Positions 45,707-58,410 of a stretch of 64,000 nucleotides of DNA are shown here, piece by piece. Where the stretch lies: positions 31,395,577-31,459,576 of the forward strand of contig CM028884.1 of NCBI GenBank assembly GCA_016801885.1, read 5' to 3'. Made by a program: the position numbers and the translations under genes. Below the pieces are notes generated by a model. The model saw only the letters and a list, made by a program, of their open reading frames with translations. It was not told the DNA's origin and searched no databases. The stretch is from Toxotes chatareus (taxonomy: Eukaryota > Chordata > Actinopteri > Toxotidae). Positions within the stretch are counted from its first letter, which is position 1; every line of letters begins with the position of its first letter.

Positions 45707-48700
45707 GAAATAAATGAGGAATTCTCCAGTCATGTCACAGAGCAGAAAGGTAGCTGTTAGCTGGTCTAATGTTGTTGTGGTGAAAGTACGTTGCTGCTAC
45801 TTTGTGAGAAAACACAGCTGATAAAGACAGTTTATTTAGACGAGCTCGTCCTTTTTAAAGCAGGGGAAGTTGTTTTTCTGGAGGCCAAAGAAGTCACTGT
45901 TTTATGACAGCTGATAAATTATTCTACCACACACATTTCAGCCACATTAGCATCACAGCAGTCCATTTTGTGTTATGCAGCTCTCCATTAATGGATGGAT
46001 CCAGAAAGGTACTCTGTGGACTACAATGTGAGCCCCATTTTCTTTAACCTATGGACTATTTGTGTACATTTTGGCAAATTGGCACCATTAAAAGTTTTTA
46101 AGTTAGCTGTTAACCATGGATGAACAGATAACTATCACTTCATTACACAGATACTGAAGGGAAAAAAAGTAATGATTCTCCAGTAAATTGTTGTAAGGAT
46201 ATTCTTTTTTCAGTGATTTGTAAACTGATTTATGTTTATGTTATTTGCAATGGCGATTCTCAGAAAGAGTAAGTCACGTTGAATCTATAAGTATTTGTGT
46301 TATGCTTGTGCGTTCAGATTTGACTTCGTTATGACTCAAACAAAGGCGGCAACAGTGGTGCAACTTGCAGCAGTCAGGTGCTAAGATTTTTAAAGTACCT
46401 TAATGGCCTCCACGAGCTGTGTGTGCCATACTGCTGCTATGGCTGACTGTGTGGCAGATAGCAGATTCCTCCCTCCCTCTATACCTCCCCTTCAACTGAT
46501 AGTTTGAAAACTTCTGGATTAAACAATGAAGATATAAGGTGTTAATTAGCCTCAGAGGTGCTGGTACAGATATTTCTTTCATATAAAAAAAAATACTTAA
46601 TTTTCTCCATCTGTTATCAACCATGACAACATTTTTTCTCCCATACTGTGCTGTCCTGCCTTTTTTTGGATATGTCTAACTGAAGATTCAGTTTCTACCA
46701 AAGGTTAGAGCACTGGATAAGTTTTCACATTACTGCCTGACAATAGATTATGATTGATATTTGCACTTTTAAAATTGTTTTGATAAGGCAGCAGTAACTT
46801 GGAAAATCAACATTGCACCATGTTGCTTTGCTTTGAATCTCTGAATCTATTTTAGGAAAAAGTTCCTAAAATATATATTTATGTAGTTTAGAATGAAACC
46901 ATTCATGTCTTTGAGCTTGACCAAACTGTTATTATCATTTAATTGTTAAATTTAAATCGATACAAATATCTCATTGATGGCTGTGATATCTTTTTTCCTT
47001 CAAAGGGTTTTCACTGACATAAATGACATGCTTTTTAGTGTTTCTTGAAGATAAATCTGCTAAATCTAATTTATGCAAAACTATCCCGTATCCAAATTGT
47101 CTTTTTGACTGCAGAAGTTAAGAAAGGTTCTGCTCTAACTTGTGTCAGTATCACTCTTGAATTTGTGTAGCACTGGTGAGATAGTGTTGTGAAATTTAGA
47201 GTACTGAAGCTGTTTAGCTACTTTTCTTTTTCCTTTCTTTGTTCTTTACTATGGATTGTTTGTGAATTCACGTCTTGGTCTTTGTGTGTGCGTGTGTGTG
47301 TGTGTGTTTTCTCTTGAGACTGAAGATCATCCCTCTCCACATGTTACAAACTGACAGTTCTTTTCATTGGAATGTTAATGGCACCGGCCACTGCAACTAA
47401 TTGGGCTATGTGTGTGTGCGGGCGGGCGGGTGTGTGTTAGCCTGTATGAATAAGCGAAGACATCTAAACTTGCTTAACCGATGTAGAGTCTTTATTCACT
47501 CAACTTAAATGAGGTCCTGAACCATGAGAGAGAAGACATTGCATGCAGACACTGAGCATGTCTGCATGCAATTGGCCTCACAGTCACATCCCCATCCACA
47601 GATCAGAACACAATTTTATCATGCAAATTGAAGTGTTTATGTCCTATAATGAAGCACATCTTTCTGTCAGAACTGTCTCTTCACATACATTTTAACAGCA
47701 AACCTCTTTATGGTGCACTTACCATTAATCCACATCTATATCTTCAAAGAGAAACAAAAAGACCCTTCATCACATGATCAAGACTGACCAGCCAACTGCT
47801 TTCAGACTTGTGAGAGGATTAAAGACACTTTCAAACTAAAAACAAAACCTCCACATCTCAGCTAGCTGACAGACAAGTAGGATGGAAGTGTGGGTAGAAC
47901 TCTATGAAGAACTCTTGGCTGGGAGAGCAAAGGGAAACTAGGCCACAGAGGCCGGAGGGGTTGTGTGGTCCACTCTCCTTTGTTCCTCAAAGAAATGATT
48001 TTGCTTATGTGGGCATTGAAGGGTCTAGAATGGATTTGTCTGCTGCCACAAAGGTGTGGATGCATAATGGTGTGCCATGTAGCACTGTTGTTACATTTGT
48101 ACACACTGAAAGATGAGCTTTTGCTTACAAAAGCCTTCAAAGGCAAAGGGATTCAATCTACATCCACAGAAGACGGATAAATCTGAACACATAGCATGCA
48201 TTTGAAAATGACACACTAGAATCACTGGGTTGTTTCACAAAGGTCTCTGTCCATTTTGAAAAGCCAAAACGACAGCAGAACATCTAAAGCTATTCCTCCT
48301 TCTACTCTTCTCCTTCTCTCTTCTGCTTTTTTGAGTAAAAAACAACAAAATAATTTATTTCAGCCATCTTGATTCTTGGCAGGTTTAAACCTTTAATGTG
48401 TTCGCTCTTGGTCTCCATGAACAATTATGTTGTGTTTCAGGATAGCTGAACACAATTAATCATCACAATAAACATCTTTTTTTTTCCATTTCTGTTTTCA
48501 GACAACTGAATGAATATGAAGCAGTGATTTGGTCACGGAACGTGGATGTTACCTGTTATTAAATTAACTTATTCCTTTTGCACTTCGGTGCTGATCAACG
48601 GGTGAACACAGAAAGACTTTAGAGGTGGTAGAAAAGTTTGTTCTTACTATTACTATCACACAGCACCTGTGTCTGAGCAGAAATAAATTAGTGTTTCTTT

Positions 48701-50894
48701 TCTATTTTATCCGTTTACCCCAAATCGGGACAGAGATGGTTTCAGTTTTATCTTTGAGCAGTATGTTTGAAAAGCTCACTCTTGGGTGTGAAAATGCAGA
48801 CTTAGTGTGATGTGATTTTAGATTTAGTCAGCTTAGTTTGGACGTGGGTCAAGATGCTATCTAAATCTTTCCTCATCCTGCTCTGGTCCACGGGTGACAC
48901 AAGTGATATACAGCCTCTTCTACACTGCAAAAAGGCGGTCCATTAACCTGCTGCCACCAGTGTAATACTCGGTACCTATAAATATGAACTGGTTGTATTA
49001 CAGCAGGAGGACATCTTCCTCAGTACAACTTGGGCTGTGTCCAACAATTTTTGTATCTTTCCGAATCTGACATTCACACTCATTTCACACCATGATTGGT
49101 CACCTGTGCGGAGGTGAGAAAGGAGTCAAGGTCTGAACTTCTCTCTCAGCTCGTTTTTCATTACTGACACAACTATTTCTGTCACTTTTTATATGAACAA
49201 CCAAGCGCCACACTGTGAATGCCTTTCAGAAATGAGTGTCTAAAAATGTGCTCTGTTATTCCCGTATTTAAATGATATCATGTCTCCCCCCTCTCTACGA
49301 CAGCCGGGTTTTCATTTATGCCCTCCGCAGTGGCTGTTTGGAACAACTACAGTCACTTTCAACTGACAACTAGTTCAGTAGGAGCACAACCCCAACCTTT
49401 TCTCTTAAGTCGTTTTATGCCGCCAGGTTAAATAATTACTAACTACAGGCAATGTGCAAAAGGCTATTTTGTTCCCATTAGAATACAAAACAAGGACATT
49501 TTAAAACATGCAATATATATAGAACATATAGATACCTTTCCCTCAGTTATGTCCATCATTACAACAATAAACATCAAGGTAAGGAAGGGAAGCAAATTTG
49601 CAAAATAAATCTCATCTGAGTAGCATGCTCATTACTCTAGCTACAACAGCAGCTGAAGTTTGTGTGGCATCAAGAACAGATACATATTATCCTGGTAACT
49701 TACCCCCGGTAGCAAAAGATGCTTGCAGAAGACCTGCCAAGAAACAAGAAAAACATATCCTGAGTCAGTTAGTGTTACCAGAAGTTTTACCTGTAGCACA
49801 GGCACAAAACTGACCCCTTGCTAAGATACAAAAATGTTGTTCTAACTTTGATCACAACTGTTGCTGGTTTATCAAACAGCCTTTAAAGTATCACTGAATC
49901 CAAAGCACTGAGAGAGGTTTTAAGAAATGTGCATCTTTTTAAAATATTCTGCAATGGAAATATAAAATCTGAATCAGTCTGTGGTTACATTAGTTTAACT
50001 CCCAAAAGATACAGTGAGGAAAGGGACAAAAGTTGAATTTGTAGTCCCATTACAGCTTGAAACTTCCCAAATGAAGCCCTCGACTGAGCCACAACAATAC
50101 CACATATCCACCGCACTGCTGCCGATCAAAAGTCAAATGGCGGCTTTCTAAAGAAAGACAATAGGCCTTCCAATTGAAAGCAGTCATTTTGTGGTCTTGA
50201 AGGAGGCCCAGTGTTACCACGTCTAGTTTTGTGAGACCTGTCTAGAGTTCAATTCATAGAGTCTGAGGGTCTTTCATCTCCCTGCGCCTATCGCTCTAAG
50301 CTGGGAAACAGGAGCTAAGGAACTCTCAACTCGCAGTACCCCGGCCCTGCTTCCCTGCCCTCAAACCCTTACTTCCACACTGGCCCTCTCAAAGGAGTCT
50401 TTCAGTATTGTGTTGAGGCCCAGTTCCAGGTCAATGGGAGCCCAGAGATTTAGAGCTGCAATCTGAGTGGGAACAAATGGTTTATTTGGTGAGTGGCCTG
50501 AAGTAGCTGTAGAACTTCCATCAAACCGAAGGTATTGCTGACTTAAGTATTTAGTATTACTGCAGCAGAACTAATATGACTGTGACGACAGGGGTGCCAG
50601 TTCCCTCTTTAAATCCTATTGGTTGGGCACAGGCAAAGGTTGGGTCTAGGTCCTCAAACAAAAGTTCATGTAATCTCTTATTTTTTTATTGATATCGCAA
50701 AACTTATTCAACACGTCTCAACAAAATGCCACGAAATGTCCAAGATAAATTAAAGCTGGTGACACCTGCTGTGGCATTTTCAGAAACACAATTACACTGA
50801 CCTGCAAGGGACTGACATTTAAAAGAAACACATTTGCACCCATCAGTGGAATTACTGCAGCAAATCTGATGTACCCGATGAGACATATGAATGT

Positions 50895-51244
50895 GTCCAG
50901 TGGGCAGCACGACACAGCAAGAAGGTTCTGGGTTCGAACCTGTTGACTGGCTGAGCCTTTCTGTGTGGACTTCGCATGTTCTCTCTGTGTCTGCATGGGT
51001 TTCCTCCTGGTACTCTGGCTCCCACAATCCAAAGGCATGTAGTTTACTTTAATTGGCAACTTCAACTCTTGCCCATAGATGTGAATGTGATTTTGGGAAT
51101 GGTTGTTTGTCACTGTATGTCAGCCATATGATACACTGGCGACCTGTCCAGGTTGGGCCCTGCCTCTCAACCAATGTCTGGGATTTGATCCAGCCCCCCT
51201 GCAACCCTCAAAATAATAGCTGGTATAGCTGATGGATGGATGAC
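50895..51244 (+). mobile_element. tRNA-derived SINE with L2-like tail
   Basis: The element starts with a tRNA-like head (GGGCAGCACGACACAGCAAG, box B-like GGTTCGAACCTG). The body GTGTGGACTTCGCATGTTCTC, then GTGTCTGCATGGGTTTCCTCC and CTCCCACAATCCAAAGGCATG, is followed by TGGCGACCTGTCCAGGTTGG, CAGCCCCCCTGCAACCCTCA and finally GGTATAGCTGATGGATGGATG. This order is typical of widespread fish tRNA-SINEs whose 3' part resembles an L2-clade LINE (Maui-like) end. It has many point changes and small gaps, so it is old. Confidence 0.82.
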
Positions 51245-52584
51245 TATATGAGGCATTAAGTAAAGCAGTTAAGTAAAGAAACCAGTTTAATTGCCACAGG
51301 TACCATTAGTTGGCCTGAATCAGTATGTGTTCATCAGCCTGGTCTTGTTCTGATCTGTGCCACAGGAAGAATGCTTCTGCATGTGGAAGGTCGAATCCTT
51401 GTGCAGCGTGTGCTTTGTCTTGCCCCCATCTGCCCTGAGTGGCAGCTCAGCTTCATTTGGGAGACATCAACCCTGTACTCTATCTCTAGCTGTCTATGCT
51501 CAGGCCTTTGTGTGAGTCCCAGCCACTGATTGGGCTGTATAATGTGACTGATGTCCTCTGGGCAATCTGCTGTTGGGACAAGGACGTGCTCAGGTGATCC
51601 ATAGGCTGATTGGCGCCCAGCTAATGGAGAGGACACCATGACCTCTGAGGCTGTCAGGTGCCAAACCAGCCTGTTAATTATGCATCTGGATGCTTGCCTG
51701 CCACTGGAACCAGTCTGCCACCGCCGGCGCGGTGTCTAGACATTCAAACCCCTAAAAATTCACTAACATCACAGGCTCACCAGCTCTGGGTATCTGTGTG
51801 TACGTGTGTGTGAGAATTGTGAACCATCTGGTCTCAGGCTGAACTGTCTCTCTGTGCTTTGTGTGAACATCAGAGCCGGGGATACTTCACTACTGCTCAT
51901 AGGTGTGTGAAATGTCCATATTTCCCTGAGTTAGGATTTCATGGTTGAGCAATGTTGGCCAGCTGACCACAACATTTTCTCCGTGGCACTCCCCACACTT
52001 TCTTTTTTATTTCTTCCTTTCTTTCTTTCTTTCTTTGCAATGTTTCCATGTTTCTCCTGCCATTCTCTATGCTGTGTTTAACATACATTGTGAATATATT
52101 TTCTTTGACCTGTATAACAATGCCTTTCACCTTGTCACCCTTGTATGGAGGAGTAAGCAAATATTGATGTTTTTCCTGCTTTATCCGCTCTCCTCCTCCT
52201 ACTTCTCATCACTCACCACCTTCTCCTCATAATCCTACCTCGTCTATCTTTAATTGGTCTTCTGTGTGCTTAATCTGCCCCCCTCCCCCCTTGTCTCTGT
52301 CCAACATCTCCTTATTTGTTTTAGCTTCAGATGGTCGGGTAGATAGGCTAATTTCTCACTCCTTTATCACCTACTATAATCAGACAGGCTGGCAGTCAGA
52401 CATGTAGTACTGTATAGTGTGTGTGATTCTCTCTGTGTGGCTTATTTGGTTATTGCATTGTTAGAGGCACTGCCTGCCAACACTATTTCATTTAGACAGA
52501 CAAAAGCCTTGTTTTGGATGAGCCATGTTTATTGTTCATGCTGACACTGCTTTTATGACAGAATGACTAATGAGCACACTCTAA

Positions 52585-52623
52585 TGTGTGTGTACGTGTG
52601 TTTGTGTGTGTGTGTGTGTGTGT
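52585..52623. repeat. TG-rich microsatellite
   Basis: Imperfect TG run with one TGTACG and one TTT interruption. Confidence 0.85.
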
Positions 52624-55600
52624 CATAAACACTTTCACAAACAACATCAATTGGCAGCATTCTAAAATCCTGGCAAAGTGAAATGAATGGTTTGAAAGGA
52701 ATGTGGTAAGATTGTGAATGAAGGGTAACTGAAGGGCATTAGCTTGAGGCATCTTACACACCTTTAGTGAAGCCCTGTCTGAAAGCGTTCTATGTTGGAC
52801 TGTAAACATGTTTGAACACACAGTAATGTATTGATAATACTCTTAACTTGTGCCTAAAAACAGTTGTATAATAACAACAAAACTTAGTCTTTCTTTTCAT
52901 GATGACATTGTTGGGTCAAGGTTCAAGTTTAACTGTCTATATAACACTTAAATCAACAATTTAGACATTTATGTACTATTGAAAGAATGTTAAAGTCTTC
53001 ATAAACATTGTAAGCAATAAATAGCAACAAGGACATGTGTCAAAGTTACAGACAATCCTATAAATAAAGAAAATATATTCCTGCTGCTTCACTCTGCATT
53101 TCACTCTGAATATTTTCAGAGAACTAATAAGAATCAGGTTGAATATGCACTTAACAAGTGGTGGAGGCAGTTGGGGAAAGTATATATCCGTGAAACACTT
53201 TTTGGGGAGTTTTCAATTCAAAGCAGAAGACTGGACATGTCTCTTCAGCACTGACTGGAATGGGAAGGTCAGCCCAACAATAAGGAGCCAGAGTGCAAAA
53301 GAACTGAGGCCAGGTGGATTGAAAACGATGTTGCCGCAAGGCAGAGAGAGACAAGTATGTGTGGTAGAGAACTCCATGTATTACACAAAACATGATGACA
53401 TATAAATTCATATTATTTTTGATACTAGTTTTTCTTAGGGGTTGCATTGGAGGGGAGATAATGGGTATGTTGTAATGTCTGAAGACATCCGAAGGTCAAT
53501 CACGCACCTCACTCCCAGACAGGATGATGTCATAGAGGAGGAGGAAGGTCTGGCATTAGACGTGAACTGAAACATGGTTCCAGTTGTTTCTAGTTTTTAT
53601 AGTCAACAGTCTTGGGCACAGCACAGCAATAGATTATGATTTTATATCACACACTTAATCTGTTGAATTAGCACTAAAATATGGAGAATATTAACTACAC
53701 TGTGGGTACAGCAAGAGAATGACTGGGCTGTATTTTGGTAGCTCCGGTCCTGAAAGTTTATGCATAATCTCCTAACCTCCCTGCTCTTAAGTTTCTAATA
53801 TTAACCCAAAGCCAGAAAACTCAGAGAGGGGTAGGAAGAAGAGAAGAGTCTGAAGAGAGCAATATACAAACAAAAAGTTTTACCTGCTCAAAAATAATGC
53901 CCATAAAAATAGTCAAAAACAGCAGCTCATACAACGTATTTGTGTGCAGTCACTGTTGATTTACACTGTTTGCAAATTTGCACTGAGGACACACTGGGGG
54001 ATCACAAAGATTAGAAGGTAACTACAACCCAGGGAAAGCAGAAATAGAAATGTCAAAAATTCAGAGAGCTACAACAATGTATAAGGTGCTAAAGGGAAAG
54101 AGCAACAAATGCCTGAGAGGATTTAGAGGGAGTTTAATCATCATAAAGGTGCACATGTATTTTAAAAGGTAAAGTAAAAAAGACGTATCAGACACTTATG
54201 AGACATTTGGAACTGCACTTTTCCATCAAAGGAAGTTGTTCACTCTGCAAAGTTTGACGCTAATGTGGAAGTCTGTCTCATCCATAAGTATTGGTTGACT
54301 TTACAGTTTTGTTGAGCTTTGATTTTTGAACTTATGCCATGGTCATTAGATTTTGAAAGTACACATGCTTCATGCTCAGGACTTATACACACACATCGGT
54401 GAAGGCTGGGTGAGTCAATCCCTCTTATAGTTCACTCTTCACACATTGTCCTTTCTTACTAAAAACATGTTTCTCTCTTTCAGTGGCAGCAGAGATTGTG
54501 AGTGAGAGGGTAAGTGATAGTCTGGGAATTTATATCACTAGTGTGTATCACTGCCCTCTTTGCTGCTAATAAACCTTTACCATACCTTAGCTGTACTGTT
54601 GATGCTATGCAGCAACATTGTAGGAGTAATTACTGAAAAATACTGACAGTGAATATGAAAAAAATGTCAACACTGTAACTAATCTGCAGCTCTCTAGAAT
54701 TGACCAATGGTTGTTTGTAGCTGTTATTTAATATCTTCGATCTTTGAGAGTGATTTATTTACTGCATTCTTCATTTATTGTTTGTGTAAAACTGTAAAAT
54801 ACAGTCACTGAACTCTTGCAATAACATCGGCGAGCCACACACCATTTTGAGTTTATTCGCTTACAGAGGACATCTTAATTGATCACTGTATACAGTGAAT
54901 TGTAATTCTAAACTTGATTTACACACAAGATTTGTTTTCTTATTTCAGACCAACCAAAATCCCAGAGTTCAATGTCCAGTTAATGCTCTGCTCTCCGTTC
55001 AAGAATCTACACTTAATGTCTTTAGTTTAAGTGGTTCAATGAATCACAGGACTTGACTCTAAACCCATTTAAAAGTGTTTTGCTGTTCATCTATTGTTGG
55101 TACAGAGTTATTGCTTGGGCCTGACCTTTCTACTGGATTGAGTTCTCCATCCGCTTAGAAAAACATAAAGATAAACAAACTCCCACACATTGCAAAGCGC
55201 CAAGCATGTCACATATGGTTAGTGTAGTGGGAACAGCAGATGCATTTTGTGACACTGCAATCAAAAAGATACAGAACTAAGCTCAAATGGAGATGATCTA
55301 CATTACTCTTACACCCATTTCTTTCTTGGTTTCCTGGGTTTCACCAAGATGGATGCAAATGTCTGTGAAATGTAAGGGTAGCAGGAGCAAAAATTCTGTG
55401 CCAAAAAGACATTAATAATTCTGGGCTGTTTGCAGACTTTAGTGCAGATTTTAGTTAATAGCAGCCATTTCTCTGTCTGTTGCCTTTTTGGACTTCTACC
55501 CCACACTGAGACATCTGACGCTGGCTTTTTTTAGTACTGTTGTTTAAATTCTTCAGACTCTGGGTCACTATTGCTAAGGGGACATTTGTGTATTGCACAC

Positions 55601-56100
55601 TGCACCTAAGCTGAAACAAATACTTGCTTCAATGTGAAATCCTCAAACCAGTAAATGAACAATAACACAGTAGGGTAAGACCCCCATGACTGAAAGTGCT
55701 TAAGGTTAGGCCCTGATAACAAAAAAAAACAAACAAGAAAAAACACTTTCTATTGTGTTTTCCCAACATTGTCTCCCTCTAAGTGCTCCTACTGTCTCAG
55801 TGTTGACAGATGACAAAGTGGAATGGTCCACCCACCCTCTTTAAATTTAAGATGAGGTTGGATTAATGATTTCATTAGAAGATTGGATGCTGGATGTCCA
55901 TACAGTTTCATGGGCATTCTCTACATGGAATTACAAAAGGAAAAAAATAAATGGAAGGACAATTTTCTTTAAAAAAAAAAGAAAAAAAAGACAATCGTGG
56001 CTTAACTACAGTGTTTTTACAGTAAGTAACTGAATTTTATTCACTTGCCCTGAATCCATTTTTGCTTGTACAAGGGCATCCCATTACTAAAACCTACGTA

Positions 56101-56160
56101 TTATCCATCTATCCATGCATCCATCCATTATAACCATTTATTTCTCTTTGGGGTCATGTT
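56101..56160 (-). mobile_element. Possible L2-type repeat tail
   Basis: On the minus strand it reads AAATGGTTATAATGGATGGATG and then further ATGG units, like the ATGGATGG end of L2-type LINEs or their SINEs. Only the tail is visible. Confidence 0.35.
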
Positions 56161-56689
56161 GGAATGATTTTAATTCTAGTGTGCATTAGGTGAAATGGAG
56201 GTGAAAGAAATTTCTTTTGAAATGTTCACAACATTAAAAGTAGTATTTAAAAATTCAAAAGCAACCTCTCTTTCCAGAAACAGTGGCCCAGTTCTTTTTT
56301 TGATAATCCACAGAACACACAGTAAGCAGTTTTCATAGGGACCATTTCTACATAGAAAGTAGTTTCAAATTCAGATTTTTGGAAGCAGACTATAAATCCT
56401 ATAACTTATTATCATTGTTTTTTCTTTTGTTTTGTGAGACCTTTTAAAAATCAGTTATTATTGATACTCAAGGATCAGCTTCTAATTACTTTGCATGTAG
56501 CGATTACAACACTGTTTTACTTATTAGTTCTAAATAGAGTATTTAAGAAAAAAAATATTATGTTATTCAAAGGTTTTGCCAGTATTAGTTAGCTTATTAA
56601 TAGTTTCAGTCATTCCCTAGACCACATTTACAGCCACACATATAGGCATTTCTTAAAGCTTATGAAATTGGGCAGCAGCCCATAGATGT

Positions 56690-56960
56690 GATGATGACGC
56701 GGTTTGTTTGGAACTACAGCATGTATTGTGTGACCATGCATTATGAATTGCTTTAGCGCCCCATCACTACTGGCGTTTCAAAATATACCATTCCGGATGA
56801 AACGCTCTTCCCTTGTGTGAAAGCGTTTCCTCTGATGTTAAGAGCCAACGTCATCGGTAGAGACAGAAATAACGCAGATAATCTGCTTTAAATATTTATC
56901 CTCAGGGGACACAGGAGGAAGTGCTGCACCACCGGAGTCCTGACGATAGCACTCCCCAAT
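56690..56960. promoter_or_regulatory. CpG-dense island in the desert (candidate promoter)
   Basis: At least 12 CpGs occur in about 270 bp (GACGCGG, TAGCGCC, TGGCGTT, TTCCGGAT, AAACGCTC, AAGCGTTT, AACGTCATCGG, AACGCAG, CACCGGAG, GACGATAG), while the flanking kilobases are CpG-poor. This is the pattern of an unmethylated promoter island. It is followed on the plus strand by an exon-like segment with ATG and donor. The direction and identity of any transcript are unknown. Confidence 0.4.
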
Positions 56961-57014
56961 TCCTCTCTATCCCTCCAACAAGTCAACTAGCTAATACTAT
57001 CTTGTCCTTTCCAG

Positions 57015-57054
57015 ATTTGTCAAATGTGTTTGAAAATTTGTAGTAATGGCACTG
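57015..57054 (+). other. Candidate short exon with ATG
   Basis: A good acceptor (possible branch site CTAATAC, pyrimidine run, TTTCCAG) precedes a 40-bp segment ending ATGGCACTG, followed directly by the donor GTAAGC. Any protein would begin Met-Ala-Leu and continue in phase 0. Alternatively, the segment could be the 3' end of a first exon starting in the CpG island. No convincing next coding exon was found in the window, so it could also be a non-coding RNA exon or chance. Confidence 0.25.
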
Positions 57055-57060
57055 GTAAGC

Positions 57061-58273
57061 TTCTGCTGGCAGATATTTGGGGTTTTCCTGCCACAATTTA
57101 ATATTAAATTGAATCCTACCTACAAGTTAGGGTTTTAGATGAATGAAATGATAACAAAAACTGATAAGTCAATGAATAAATAATAAGAAGAAAACCCACA
57201 AGCTTGTATTCAAGGACGAGTCAGCATCAGGGATGTTGCATATATTTGCCAGGTGTGTCTCTCTCCTTCTCTCTTTTCCTGTCTGTCTCTCTTTCTCTCT
57301 CTCAGACACATACCCATACACACACATACTCACACTCCCTACCTCCTCTCCAAAACCAGGCCAATCTCCTCCTGTCTGTGGAGATTGAGCTGCTCATCAG
57401 AGCCTGTTAATTACATCGTTCTCTAAAGGGATGACAAGTTAAGCCACTCTCTTTTCCTGGTTGGGTCTGAGGCATGGAGGCAGGCCTAAAAGCTAATCTC
57501 AATAAGCCATAGGGTGGAAGGACACGTCTCTGCTGTCATCAGTCATCGATGATTCCAGCTATTGGTTAGCAGAAAATAACAGTCTTCGTCTCCTGCCAGC
57601 TTCTACAGGAATATTGGGAAACATAACTGTGTCCCTACAAGACACTTCACCTCTGTGGTCTTTCCACACCTCCCCCTTACCTCAGCGTCCATCCCCCACT
57701 CTCCCCTATGCCCTGTTCTATTACAGCATGAACAAGGACATAATTGCAGTTTAACACAGTTACAGACACAGAGGAGATATGAGTGTCTTGTGTAAGCCTG
57801 ATGGTTGTGCTTTGCTGGTCCCTGTTCTTTGAGGCCACCTCCCCAGGCAAATACAACAGAGCCTATACATGGGATCACTGATCTCTGCATGACTGGACTA
57901 TCACAGTGTTCTTATAGGGCTATTTGGAATATGCTTTGTTAGTGTTTATGCTGCAAAAAGTCATATTTACATTATACATACTCCTGCCTCTTGCTGAATC
58001 GTTGTCAGTCATCAGCAGTGCCCCACCTCATCCATGTTACCATCAGACCATGCTAATGTTGGTGTCTGTTTACTCACACTCCCTTTTAGTTATTATGTTA
58101 TGATGATGTTTGGAAAAGGTCAAGTGATGCATCTGCTCACCCTAACCTTTAGCCAAGAGCTTTTAATTCACTGCCAGCAACATCCACCATATGGCTTGGT
58201 TTGTGTGAGTCTGTGTGTGTGTGTGTGTGTGTGTCTGTGTGTGTGTGTGCATGTATGTTTCTGTACGTGCATG
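57061..58273. other. Gene desert 5' of sema6d, segment 5
   Basis: No gene is supported. There is a CT-rich patch at 57258-57303 and TG runs at 58212-58250. The stretch 57360-57560 is low in repeats (GTTAATTAC, CTAATCTCAATAAG) and a candidate conserved non-coding element. Confidence 0.45.
58212..58250. repeat. (TG)n microsatellite
   Basis: TG run of about 39 bp with one TC interruption, abutting the dispersed repeat that follows. Confidence 0.9.
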
Positions 58274-58410
58274 TACAGGTGGGTGACAATTTAAATGAAA
58301 GACGAACAAGGCCGCCGCAAGCCACCAGAACAGCTTCAGTGGTCCTTGGTACTGTTTCTAAAAGTCTGTTGAGGGGATGAAACACCATTTTATTCCATTT
58401 CATTCACCAT
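58274..58410 (+). mobile_element. Non-autonomous DNA-transposon-like repeat fragment
   Basis: TACAGGTGGGTGACAATTTA, then GCCGCCGCAAGCCACCAGAA, CAGCTTCAGTGGTCCTTGG, TACTGTTTCTAAAAGTCTG and GGGATGAAACACCATTTTAT. I recognise this motif series as a common dispersed repeat of fish genomes (start TACAGGTGGGTGACAAATTA, then CCAGAACAGCTTCAATG and GGGATGAAACACCATTCTTC). Its transposon class is not certain to me. No coding capacity remains. Confidence 0.6.

Larger units (their letters stand above)
41988..50894. other. Gene desert 5' of sema6d, segment 3
   Basis: No gene is supported. It contains a short retroposon-like tail at 44521-44600, (CA)n at 45670-45704, GT-rich stretches near 47285-47310 and a GCGGGCGGGCGGG patch at about 47418-47430. 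The stretch 44090-44330 is low in repeats and a candidate conserved element. The 171-codon frame at 42251-42766 has no recognised domain, hydrophobic pattern or splice context. Confidence 0.5.
51245..56689. other. Gene desert 5' of sema6d, segment 4
   Basis: No gene is supported. It holds a (TTTC)n patch at 52005-52034, a TG-rich run at 52585-52623, an A-rich patch near 55970-55990 and an old repeat tail at 56101-56160. The stretch 51320-51740 has few repeats and may be a conserved non-coding element. Open frames at 51334-51639, 52567-52821, 53139-53447 and 55309-55506 show no domain. Confidence 0.5.

Noticed and set aside
50895..50950. Functional tRNA gene
   Set aside because: Only box B and part of the head are tRNA-like. 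The rest is a SINE body, and the cloverleaf does not close.
50704..51113. Minus-strand frames of 107 and 131 codons
   Set aside because: They are antisense to the tRNA-derived SINE with L2-like tail.
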